Below, piece by piece: positions 10,489 through 22,541 of a stretch of DNA of 64,000 nucleotides. This stretch comes from Gibbula magus (taxonomy: Eukaryota; Mollusca; Gastropoda; Trochida; Trochidae): the NCBI GenBank assembly GCA_936450465.1, contig OW388289.1, positions 75,566,593 through 75,630,592 of the forward strand, read 5' to 3'. The notes under the pieces were generated by a model that did not search any database, had not been told where the DNA came from, and saw nothing but the letters and a program-made list of their open reading frames with translations. Within the stretch, counting starts at the first letter, position 1, and each line of letters begins with the position of its first letter. The position numbers and the translations under genes were made by a program.

Positions 10489-13106
10489 TGCAGAAAAAAA
10501 TTCCCTGTTGTAGCTTTTCAAATGTTTGTTACAACTCACACATCTAAATGAAATCAGACAAACTCTTTAAATTCTATTTTCAATACATTCAACAACACAT
10601 TAGGAATATGAAATTTGAGTTTATTTTTATTGTCATAATATAGAACTTAAGCAACCAAAAGATTTAATTCATTTAAAACAAGACTGTTATTAGTTGAAAT
10701 ACAGAGTTAGTTTGAATGTTCTTTATTGCTCATGGATTAAGACATGATAGAAGCATGAGATTCAGAGAAATAACGAGTCTTACAAAACATGTCATTATTT
10801 TGTTTATCATTCTTACTGTGAAACTTGGATATTAAGTTTCTTACAATTACATACACTAGTGTTATATATCATTTCACAAGGTTTAGAACTGTCACAACCT
10901 CAATCAAATGATATTAATAAACACACAAGGAAAGCTAATTGCATTAAACTGAGCACATATTAAGCCGGTCTTTGCACAAGGATTTCCTAACAGAACAAAT
11001 GCAATGAATATGACAGTGCTGAACCCTATTGACATTCTTCCAGTTAAGGAGAGAATGGCAACTTATTAAACCTCTGATATTCGGATTGAACTCATAATTC
11101 AGAAGATATCCTAGACCCGCACACAATTTTGTCACACACTGATTAAGATTTTATGTCCACTTTTTAAGGATTTATGATCATAAATTTGTTCACAGAAAGA
11201 TATTGTGGCCACAAAGACATTGTCTGTGTATTAACTGACTTTGACGTTCATTATTCATCGCTGAAGACTGTGATACTGAATTCTTGTCATCTCTTGCTTA
11301 CTCACTGCGTGACAATTTCCTCTTCTGTAAAGTATTTGAACAAGTGATGAATGTTTCAGTTGTATTGTTGTGTGTGACATGACTTTTAATCATTGATTTT
11401 ATCAACTTAGTCTCTGGAGATTCCACATGATCTTCTTCATTCTATCAACATCTTCAGACCATTGTTACATGAGTGCTTTGATAGTACAGGGAAACTTCTA
11501 CAAGGTGACTCACATCTTCACTTTTAAAACTCATTTAGCATTGAAATAGTCACTGTCAATCTATGTTATCTCAATAACAGGTCTATTTCTGAATATTTTT
11601 TTGCAGATCAAGCGTAAGTGCTGATGTCAATCCATAGCTGATGTCAATAATCCACCTGAAGAAGGGGCAAGAAGTAGCAGAGAAACATTGTGAGAAACAA
11701 ATAAAGAAGTTGTAATCCATAATATTGTCTTGTACTGTAGCACATGTTCAACAAAATCCCAGTCAATTTATTTCTAAACCTTTCAATATATCTCAAAGGC
11801 AGAGAATGAAAAGGTCCATAGCTGTGGTTCAATTGTGAGCTTATAGTGACAAGGATCCCCTCTAGAACCCCATGTTTTATGCTCAAAATATTTCACTGGA
11901 GATCCTGGCCTCATTAAGCAATGTTGGTGAAGAAATACATCAACGTCTTCATGTTCAGATGGCTTGGTGTACTCCGTTCCTCCCTCCGCTGGGGACATTA
12001 GAGACATGTCACTCCCCTCGAGATGATAACACTGCTTCATTTCCTCCTCAGCTTATCTCATTGCCACATTTCATCACTCAAATCAGTCAAACCAGCCAGA
12101 TACAATGCAATAATAAACCCAACACAAACTGATCATGGCTCTCACGAGAATGATCAATGTTTTAAAAAAATATTAAATTAAATAACACATTAGTTGCAGA
12201 AATTCATTATTGTCAAACTACCTTATTATGGCCAATTTACATTTATCATAATTTTTTCTGGGACTAGCATGTACAGGGTTAAATTGAAATAGGAATTACA
12301 CTTGGAAGACAAATCATCCTAATAAATGAGGACAAACTGAAATTAGGGTCATCGGAATGATTTTCATGAAATATAATTAAATTAAACCTAGCTGAAACCA
12401 CACACTTAGGGAATTTTGAAGAGCAAAGTGTGGTGAAACTAATTAATTTCAATATGATCGAACCAAAAACATTAATTGATGATTCAGTTCAAATTTCATC
12501 AGCCAATCTATTTAGCAAAAACATTCCATGCATGACATTTGAAAGCTTCATCCATTAGGTTTGTTTGGTGTATCTATCATGCTTTATTTGTTAGGTAAAC
12601 TTGAAAGTTACATTATTAAAGATAAACAGAGAGGTATGTTGCAAACAAAACAAACAAACAGTGGTGTCCATGCATTTTCCATGTAATTACTGCAATCAAT
12701 GATTGTGCACACAATGAACTTTCAGTTCCTCTGCTTTTATTGAGCCAAAGTTTTCAACATTTACTAATAGGTATTGTTAGACTAATTGGATATTTTTAAT
12801 GCAACCCTTGTAATGGATAAAGCATTTGAATAATGGATGTTAGACAAAAAATATGAAAGCATAGTGATGATAGAATGTTTTCTTGCATCGTTGGATTCTT
12901 TTGAATAACTGAAATCCATCTGATTAGGAACATTCTGGCTCTCAAATATGAGTATCCTTGGCTAAACCAACAACGACCTAGATACATTTCAGTAATTCAG
13001 CCAATCAGAATGGTTTAATTCTTATTATTACTCAACCGTGGTGAGATCAATCATTAGATAACAATGAGTTGGTTACACACATGTGTGATACTACGTGTGC
13101 TGCCAT
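10489..13106. other. No recognisable gene; one retroelement-tail-like remnant
   Basis: AT-rich sequence. At 11655-11722 a CCTGAAGAAGGGGCAAGAAG...GAGAAACATTGTGAG stretch resembles the CTGATGAAG...CGAAAC tail described near 6.1 kb. Overlapping open frames lie beside it on the minus strand (12040-11783 and 11886-11644) and the plus strand (11872-12132). None shows a domain I recognise; they may be remains of the same element. Confidence 0.45.
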
Positions 13107-13154
13107 AACGTCACAATCAGCGCGTGACGTCATAGTCGTTTTTGGTTGACGTCA
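13107..13154. promoter_or_regulatory. Cluster of CRE-like motifs
   Basis: Two perfect TGACGTCA palindromes (13125-13132 and 13147-13154) and one AACGTCAC variant (13107-13114) occur within 48 bp. TGACGTCA is the consensus CREB/ATF site. They sit beside a palindromic mobile element and may belong to a repeat rather than to a gene-regulatory module. Confidence 0.4.
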
Positions 13155-13262
13155 CAATGTTAGCGGTGCGACTGCAACAGCGGGTGACCTATTTGCAAGT
13201 GAGCATCAATAGCAACGATTATCTTGCAATTCAGCACTATTTCATCATTGAGTAATAAATAA

Positions 13263-13404
13263 AATACTAAACTCGTTCCCGTTTGATAACATGTTTATGA
13301 AACACATGAATGGCATCGGTATTTAACTCGCTTTCGCTCGTTAAAATACCAAACCATTCACTTGTTTCATGAACATGTTATCAAACGGGACATCGTTTAG
13401 TATT
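13263..13404. mobile_element. Foldback (palindromic) element with arms of about 65 bp
   Basis: The left arm begins AATACTAAACTCGTTCCCGT and runs to GGTATTTAAC. The right arm is its near complement, ending ACGGGACATCGTTTAGTATT. The loop is only about 11 bases (TCGCTTTCGCT type). Arm identity is high over the first half (GTTTGATAACATGTT is perfect), so transcripts would form a long hairpin. It is probably a foldback MITE. Confidence 0.85.
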
Positions 13405-16400
13405 CTATATGTCTTGCAGCATGTAAAATGAGCTTACTGTTTCTGCAGGTAATGTGTTAATGAGTGGAGAGATTTTTTTTGGTCAGCCAATCAGCAATGG
13501 TTTGGCATTAAACGTTTCAACAGGTAAAATGTGAAATATGATTCAGTATACAAGTCATCAACAGACAAAAAGTCCTTCTGCTTGATCATGATCATATTTC
13601 ATATGAAATGATCTCTCATCAAAGGGATATAAAACTGAAAATCAGCAGCAGTTATTATAGATCTGCTTTGTGCACTAGATGATCCTAAGAAAGAGGATAT
13701 GTCAACCTATCATCTTGATACATCTCTGTCCAGGGAATCGCAATTATAAGTAATAAATGAATCATCAATTACATTTCTTCTTTCATCAGTCCATAAAACA
13801 ACCAATAAAGTATTTTCTCAAAGGGAAAAGCTTTCAATAACCTATTTGCAGCGCTCACTTTGTGTATAGTAGCAAACTGCAAGTAGAATTTTATTCACTT
13901 CAGCACACCTATTCTTCAATAGAGTTGGAATGTCTGTTATGAAGGCACACATTCATTTCTCAGTGCCACACCCAGATGACAAACACAAAGACCAATATTG
14001 TTATGTTTATAGCATTTAGAACTCTCCCCTAGGGAAAAATTAGACAACAATCAGCAAGTATAAAGAAACTAAATCTAACAACTCCATGATTCCTCATGGC
14101 AGGTCACTGTTTTCTTATACCTTAGAAGAAAAACTCTATTCTGACCAGACCAAAGGAACCAATTTAGTCATCATTGCTTTTCCTATGGTAAGAAGTTAAT
14201 ATCTTAAACCATTTCGAAGTTTCCTTATTTCAATGAAACGAGCTTAAAGTCTTTACGCAACCATACATCAATGTGTTTTTGTCATTATTCCATCATTTTA
14301 ATCACAGAACATCCTTACAAGTGTAAAGCTATTTCAGTATATAGCCAAGAGCTTGCACCTTCAGTAGACTGGAGTATTTCCTGGATAAATAAGGGAACAT
14401 TCCAGGACACATCCTGTCACCCTGGAGGACTCTGTACTATACTCCAGGTGAGAAGTGTGGAGACAAAGTATGAACTCAAATCAAATTCTCATATGTCCAA
14501 GATGAAAAGACCTCACATTTCATATACTGTAGGTATTGTATACAGTATTGCCCAATTGTCAAAAAGGATGGAATATCACTTCAAAAGTAAAATGTTATGC
14601 AAGTAATAACAGATGCATGGCTATCAAAAGAGCAATAGCCACATGTATCTCTATATCTTCCAACAAGAAAAAAGAAATGCATTATTGGCTTCTTCTTCTA
14701 AGAAGTATAGATCCTTCTGAGGGAGAACAGTAGACCTTTCCCAGTTTAAGTGCTATTGATATAGGTGACCATTTCAGGGGATCTATTGAATCCTTTCAAC
14801 ATTTCTGGGCCTCAAGAAAACAAACAATATATCATGCAACAACAATGATGTTGTAATCACATAAGTAGAGTTTGTATTGTTGATGTGTTGATTGTTGGAC
14901 TCATTTCAATCGAAGATATTCCTAAAAGCAATAAACCAAATTACACTGTAAAGATGCAAATATATAGAGTGCAGACTATGAGAGACAGATATAGACTTTT
15001 GTCCCCATAAATAGCAAAGTATACCAAGAATGCAAACAATCTGCCTCCAAACTCTTAGTTTTCCATTTTGATTAAACCAGTCAAGGCAGAGTCCATGAAG
15101 ACTTGTGTTAATCATCAGCAGGTGGAGGTCCTCCCACCAACAGTCTATGTAAGATGGGGAGCAGTCTGAGAGCTAGACAGGTGTGGACAGATACAGGACT
15201 TGCTACTTTGGATGAGCTCCACACACAGTACCAGCACTCCTCTACATCTATCTCCACTATCATCTACACCAACGGTGCTTGGAGAACCAGCGGTAGGAGT
15301 CACTGGCTCACAGAGGTTACCAAAGGGGCCAATAATACATGGAGGAGCCCTTTGTCATCCTTCAACATTTGAATTGGTCTCCGTTGAAAATATATAGAAA
15401 CATTTTATATATAAACTCTTTACCTGCCAAGGTATTAATATTTCAAAGACAAGTAGCATTAGCCAGGTACTAAATGATTCCAGAATTTTGCATTTATTAA
15501 TGAACTAAGATCCCTGTAATTCAATCAGCACCATTGACACCATTGTCAACAAGTAATGAATTTAACTTAGCGGTATGTCACTATCAGAAAGCTTGCATAA
15601 AAATAACTTTCTCATCATAATTTTCTTGATTGTTTCTGATTTGTTCATACTTCATCTACTTTATTCAACTTAGAATTGGTTTTCCAATAGAAAATGACCT
15701 GTAACAAGTAAGAGATGACTGACGAAGCACCACAAGGCATGCATTCAGTCAGAGCTTCCAGAACTTCCAGCACATCTTCTATCCTCAAGTTTCATTTAAA
15801 TAAATAAAGATATTTGATAAAATATTATGATTGTTGTCATTGAAAGGATATGAATCTATTTAAATTGATTACAATCTTATATGTTGAATCACTGCGTGCC
15901 ATAAATGCCTAATTATATAAAAGTCAATGCCAAGATTTAATCCAAATAACTTAATTTCAAACCTGCATCAATTTGACAGTTTCCTCTTCAAAAGCCATGT
16001 CCTTTGATTTAGAGTTCTATTTATAATTGGATCTGACTAGAGTGGAAATTCAATTACCTCCAAAGCTAAATAAATTCCTAAAATATGGACTTCAGAAGTT
16101 TCAATCCTTTTCTCCAGCATGAACAGAAAATAAACATGCCATTTTTCTTTGAACTCTTCTGAAATATTGACACTGTGTCAATTACCATCAGCAGAAACAA
16201 TTCACCTTCTTAGCAGGTCACACAAAGATCTGGAAAGTGTTTAAATTTCAAATTTAGATTAAAACTAAGCTGTCAGAATGAACTGTGAAGGTTTACAGAA
16301 CACAAACGCCTTGTCAATAACAAATAACTTCAAATATTTTCAGAATAAATCTCTTAATTGTTTTTGAAAAACCAAACTGTAATCTTCTGCCAATTAACAG

Positions 16401-17377
16401 GATACTTGTTTGCCATAAACATCAAACAATATAAAAGGCTCTTTTAGACAAATTAAGATTCGAATTAAAAATCTGAGTTTCAGGAACAAACGATAAAGGT
16501 TCAAAGCAGACAAAAGGCTTGTCAATGTCTGATTTATCTCAAAATGCTGATATTGGGTCAAGGATGAAGAGCTGTTTCTCCCTCTATGACCTGGGCATCC
16601 TTCACAAAGCACTGAGGTGATCGTAAAGCTCTAGACTAACCTCAGTGCAATGATAGAGAACGGCTGGTAAGCTTAAACTTAGTATGAAGGTTGCATTTTG
16701 AATGAAGCCTGTGGTACACAGACATCAAATAGACAGTAAATCTTGAGTGAAAAACGTGAATTGCCAGCATTTACCATATAGCCCTTATAATATACAGACA
16801 TGCAGATGAAATGTTTAGCTTAGTTTTTGTCATAACCCTGAGGCCAGAGCAAAAGCAAAATCCAATTTTCAAAGTTATAGGGGTTCAGAGAAATTGACTC
16901 AGTGAATCTACTTTTGCCTACATATTCTAACTTTTACTTGGCACCATTTTTTTTCTGTGCTGGCGTCTGCGAGACAAACTTGAAGAAGAGAAAGATCCTA
17001 TATTTGAAGTGATAATTGCCCAGGGGTATGGTGGAGTTAGCAGCAAATGGAGCACTTGTATATTGATGCCTGAAGGGTAGGGCAGCTAATGGGTTTCCTA
17101 CAATAAATCACTGTCACAGCAGGCAAGTTGTATCAATAATTAAAAGCCTACTCAAGCCTCTGTGTAACAGCACTACTCTGATGATACCCCTTGTCCAGCC
17201 ACCTATCATTTTGTGAATCAACAACCATCTGACCGCTGCAAAGATTTTGAAGTTTTCTTCTCACAAAGTCTTTTGCGATTGTCAACGCGTTGCACAATTC
17301 TGACGGTTATATTTTCACTGTTCCAGTACTTCTTGATTAACACGGTGAGATGAGTAGAAACTGAATTGCTTTCAAGA
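13405..17377. other. No recognisable gene
   Basis: AT-rich intronic sequence. A plus-strand frame at 14271-14606 (111 codons) and the relatively G+C-richer block at 15130-15370 have no recognisable domain and no splice-compatible link to the X11/Mint exons. Confidence 0.55.
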
Positions 17378-17391
17378 GGAAGAAAGCTTGC

Positions 17392-17496
17392 GAGTGAGTG
17401 AGTGAGTGAGTTAGGGTTTAACGCCGCTTTCAAGAGTATTTCACTTATATCGCGGCTGCTAGTATTATGGCAGGGAGAAAGCCCGCAACACCATGT
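17392..17496 (-). mobile_element. Short 5'-truncated SINE fragment with 14-bp target-site duplication
   Basis: Only the last roughly 105 bp of the SINE is present: a (GAGT)n end as seen on the plus strand, then TTAGGGTTTAACGCCGCTTT and ATCGCGGCTGCTAGTATTAT. GGAAGAAAGCTTGC flanks it exactly on both sides (17378-17391 and 17497-17510). A perfect 14-bp duplication with 5' truncation is the signature of target-primed reverse transcription, and perfect flanks suggest recent insertion. Confidence 0.93.
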
Positions 17497-17510
17497 GGAA
17501 GAAAGCTTGC

Positions 17511-18116
17511 AACTATTGAGATTATGTATTGTGTTAAAACTGCTGAATGTAACGTGACTGGAACAATCAAACCTTGGCCCATTGGGGATACAGGGATGGA
17601 TTATAAAATAGCATTCCACAAAACCGTATTGCACTTTATACCGTTCTCAACAACACTGAGACTCCAACAGATAAAATGATTGAAAAAGCCACAGATATAT
17701 CATCATTATGCACTATCAAAGTTTCTAATGTTTCAGGATAGAACCCACAACAAACTGTTAAATTTGTTAGTCTTTTTGAACTATAAATTCTTGTTTGTCA
17801 AGCAATCATGTCAAAAGTTTCCAATGCAATATATATACTGCTTTTGACCACTACTGATCGGAAACCCTTGACCCAAATCTAGATCTGTTAATGAGCACAA
17901 AGAGAAGACCATTTCAATTCCATTCCTTTCAATCATACGTTCTAGTTGTCCTCCTCTCCTCACGTTCTTTGTGCAAACACAATGAGGCATAGGAAGAGCA
18001 TTGTGCACCTCACACAAAGGACACCACGCAAATCTCTCAACTTCTATTTGTTAAACTATAAGGTTTTTTATTTTGAGGGATAATAATTTTTTCAGAAGAA
18101 TATATAACTCTTGTAA
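17511..18116. other. No recognisable gene
   Basis: AT-rich intronic sequence. A minus-strand frame at 18017-17811 has no recognisable family. Confidence 0.55.
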
Positions 18117-18121
18117 CAGAT

Positions 18122-19139
18122 CAGGGATCGAAATTACCTTCATTTGAGTGCCGGGCACAGGGGTAAATTTAATAGGGCACGGGTAAAATTGTACAGCTGT
18201 GCCTTGTGGGCATGCCTGCAAATTCACTTACTATCTTGAATTTTAATAAAACTGACAAAATGTTTACTTTTCAACCTGTCTACAACTATCCCAAATCTTG
18301 AACGTCTGTTATTTGTTATTCTGACACACGGCAGACCAGTGAAGACGTCGACTGAAGAAAGCAGATATTGTGGCTTTCCCAAGAAATTTATTTTTGATTT
18401 GTCTCTTATGACTTAATGTCAGCAGTAGAATTATTACAAAGTATTTTTAAGTTTCAAGAAAGACAGTATGATGATCAACAATAAACAACCTATTTAGAAA
18501 TAATTTAGATTTACTCTGCTTGTAAAATTCCTTCATAAAGGTGAAATTTTCAAAAATAACAGTTTCAATGTCACCAATGAGCTTACAGCAGTATTAGGGG
18601 GAAATATTGTGGAATAATGTTATTTAAGTGATATGAAATTAATTTAATTAATTAAGCAATAATAAAATGTTGACAGGTAATAACAAATGCTTACAAACAA
18701 CCTGTCACCCCTATTCCTAAATGAGTCAAGCCTTTTGGCGGAAGTATCTAGAAATTGATGAAATCTGTTGGAAATCAAACGTCTTGATGTCAAAAATACT
18801 CATTGTTTTAGGAACTACATTTGTAACTGTTTAAGCTTTGATAAATTATGATGCATAAGTGAACCTTTTTTTTAACTAGAATTTAATAATTGTCTTCACA
18901 AAATTCTAAGGTATGCATGTGTTGATATATATTGGAAATCTATTCTAAAACTTAGTTTCACTATATGATGGCAAAATTCCTCTTGAAAATCTGTAAACAA
19001 AGTAACCTACTAATATAACAAAAAAGTGTGTCCTTATGATCATGATATCTGATGGCACACTTTACTTGGTCAGGGCACACATAAATTTGATATCCGGTGC
19101 CTTAAGGCACCCTCAGAAAAAAATTCATTTCTATCCCTG
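18122..19139. mobile_element. Non-autonomous DNA element with CAGGGAT...ATCCCTG termini
   Basis: The left end CAGGGATCGAAATTACCTTC and the complement of the right end CAGGGATAGAAATGAATTTT form imperfect terminal inverted repeats. Subterminal GTGCC/GGCACC motifs are also inverted, and GGGCAC repeats occur near both ends. A 5-bp CAGAT flanks both sides (18117-18121 and 19140-19144). There is no transposase frame in the 1 kb interior. The CAGGG termini suggest a hAT-like family, but a 5-bp duplication is shorter than the usual 8 bp, so the superfamily is uncertain. Confidence 0.75.
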
Positions 19140-19144
19140 CAGAT

Positions 19145-22100
19145 AATGATAACAGTAACAGTTCCGTAATAACATTATTTTGTTGGATATTTATCCATTA
19201 TGATTGAATTAAAATGTCTGGTGAGGTATTTTAGGAGACAACCTGATAATGCAACAAATATTAACACATGAGAGCAATTGACAACTCAGAGCACTGTTGA
19301 AGAAGTCATGCACTGGACTGGCACTAAGTCTTGTCTTCAAAGGGAAAAAAGGTACAATTTGTAATAGAACACTGAATTGGAATCTTTGGAATCTGGATGA
19401 AAATCAAATTATTTAAGGAGAAACAGCTTTCTTGTAACACATGTGATGTAAATAATGATTTGAAGACCTATTACACAAGCTGTGACAATGGGCACAGTCA
19501 AGTATTTCAGCAGACACACACTTTATATGAGAGAAACTTATTTCCTTTAAGACACAGATTATATTACTAATATGTTTGGAAGACCTTTAGGACGATGATT
19601 TAGATATTTGAGAGACTATTCTATTATATACGGATTACATATATCCTGACCGAGACAGGCCAGTTGCAGACAAGACTTATTCAATCAAATGGCCATAAAA
19701 CTTTTACACAGACAAGCTGGTTACACTAAATCTGATCTGGTTCCATTTGAACTGACCACATGGTCACAAATTTGTGTACACTAAATCTGGTCTTGGTCAA
19801 TTAGGATTGAATAGGACTAAACAGTCTCATATTTTGTGTCTCTGAAACACTTCATAGTCCGACTTAGTCTTTTTTTCTGACGAAAATCAAATAATATAGC
19901 AACAAAACGATATATTATTTTGGTTTGACCTTTCAAATGAGTTCTATACTGAACTCTTATACAACAACAGTAAAAGCTCAAAATCACATCTTTATGGACA
20001 TAATGTTTTATTTTGATATAATAGCAAAAGATTCATTTTCAGTCCACGAGATATGGAGACTTGTAATTTCTCAACTGATATTTATTCCTCATGATTTTGA
20101 TATAAATGTTTGAAATTATTATGAAATGGTTACTTAAATATATCTATCAAACAGAAGCAGAAACTGAATAGCAGAGACATAAAATATACATAAATAATGC
20201 ATGATCATCACAAAAATAGATTTTTTAATTTATTCTGTTGAGCCAGACATTTCTGAGGTAATTTCAGTATTAGATATCCTGATTTGAAAGTTTCAAAAAC
20301 CTCCTACATTGCAGAAGCCTCAAAACACCAATACCAAGATAGCCTTCAGAAAATTCTGTTTTAGTTGAAAAGGACCGACACATTGATTAAACAGACACTA
20401 AAAGAGCCATGGGCATGACAGATTTAGAAACTTTCTCCACTCTACTTTTCCATGTGTAACAAACATTGAAGAAATACCGGCTAACATCGACTTATAAAGC
20501 TCAAGTGGACAAGGACTATTCATGTCAAAGGGTTAAAGACAGCCAAGATCAATGAATGCATGTAGTGAGGTGCACCCAGGAAAGGTATAGCTCCGACACA
20601 AACACTGATAAAACCTGTCCAGATGTTACTTCATAGAATGATATGTGATTATGTTCAGTACACTATTTCATGGCACCAAGAGACTAATACATCAATAATC
20701 AGAAATACAAATTTGCACTGAAATAAAAACCTCAGAAGGTCATACATATCAACAATATACTGTCTTTAGAGATTTCTCATTAAGGTACTTTAAGCATCAT
20801 TTTTTGGGGGTAAGGATATACACACTGATAGTGAAATTACCAAAAAAATTTTAGAACTTTTTACATTCTGGCATAAAAAGGGTTCAAATGAGGCAGGCGT
20901 TTTTGCCAAAGGATGTTTGAAGGCAGCAGCGATCTCAAGACCTTTGCTACTATAAAGAGGTTGGGGATCAAGCTGTTTGATTTTCTCCATACAAATGAAG
21001 AGGTTGTTGTGGTACAGGATAGGTGGAAGCACAACAGGAAATTTGATCCATCACTCTTCCTACATCTTAATTAAATCAACAAGATTACAGAAGTAATCAG
21101 GTTTGTGTTCCTTATCACTCATACAGAGGTTGTGAATAAAATTATAGATTAATTTGTTTTCTCTAAAAAATTCAATATTTCTTGTGATGGTAACACAATA
21201 TGAAATCATTAATTATTTCAGATCTCAAATAAGAAACATTTTGGTTTGATTTCAATTTTCAACCATGCATATATACACAAACTTTGTCATTTTTTAAATA
21301 ATTCTAGATCTGTTTTTCATTGATTCATTATAACCACAACAGAATACATAAACAAACTAGATGCACAGAATCATCCAAACATTAATTAATTACAATAATA
21401 TTTTTAAAAATGTTTTTGTCTGATGATATCATATATTTTTGTGTGAATATAAAACAGCCAGCTGTTAGTTAGATATATCCCAATTAATACATGCCACATA
21501 TTTTGCTGACAAAGCATTACTGACAAAGGCAGAAAAAGATGAATATTTTAGTCTTCCAATCAATAAGAAGTATTGTACCTGATCTAAATATAACTTGGTT
21601 ATATTAAACTAATAACAGTTATCATTTATCACAAAATGATTATTTTGGACACAATTTCATTTCTCAGAATTTATTTTCATGTGCATGACATCAACATCAA
21701 TCATTTTCATGAACAAGCTGTTTCATCATTTCTCTACAAAATATATTGAATTATGATATAGAAATCTGATTTTATTCATGTCTGTGTCATTTATATTATT
21801 CACAGAATTTTGTATTAGGCAAAAAGGAACAAAAATTCCTTTCAAATAGTCAAATTGAATATTTGAAGCTAAATTTAATTTACAACTGTTTTTATCTCAC
21901 TACCAAAATCAAATTTCCATGAATCTGTTCAACTCACTCCTTCTTAACCATTTTTCTCAAAACATGTAATTAATATTTTCTCAAACTTAAACATACAACT
22001 CACATCAACATGATATAAAACTACAATTACTTCATGAATAAATTTAATCAAATTATCAACATTCTTATGTTCTAACAATACAAATATTATAAAATTCATA

Positions 22101-22453
22101 AGATTGATTTTAATATGATGAAAATTTACTTCAAATGAGTCTAGAGATAAGTTAAATCATTAAAAATTGATTAACCCAATGAATCATGCTCAACTGCAAG
22201 CACAAAGGGGTTTCATATTTCAAGCTTATTCCAAAGCCCTTTTTTATTTGGTCAAGAACATGAACATCAGCAAATGTCTACCAATCTATTTGTATGATCA
22301 GCTGTTCAAAAATAAATATTTGTTTTACTGTGACCTGGAATATCTATATCAATTACATATATTACATAAACACAATTTTCCCCCTTTATCTGAAAGAAGA
22401 ATATTAAAAGAAACCATACAAATAATGTAAATATTGCTATGGTATATGCAATG
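19145..22453. other. No recognisable gene
   Basis: AT-rich intronic sequence. A minus-strand frame at 21032-20790 reads like plausible protein (FPVVLPPILYHNNLFICMEK and onward) but matches no family I know and may be a chance frame or a gene relic. Confidence 0.5.
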
Positions 22454-22541
22454 TATAAATGGATGACATTCCTGAAGAATAGCCCATCTCTAAATAGTAT
22501 AAATGGATGACATTCCTGAAGAATAGCCAATCTCTAAATGG
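22454..22541. repeat. 44-bp direct repeat, two copies
   Basis: Two adjacent copies of TATAAATGGATGACATTCCT followed by GAAGAATAGCCCATCTCTAA, nearly identical. They look like a simple local duplication. Confidence 0.9.
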
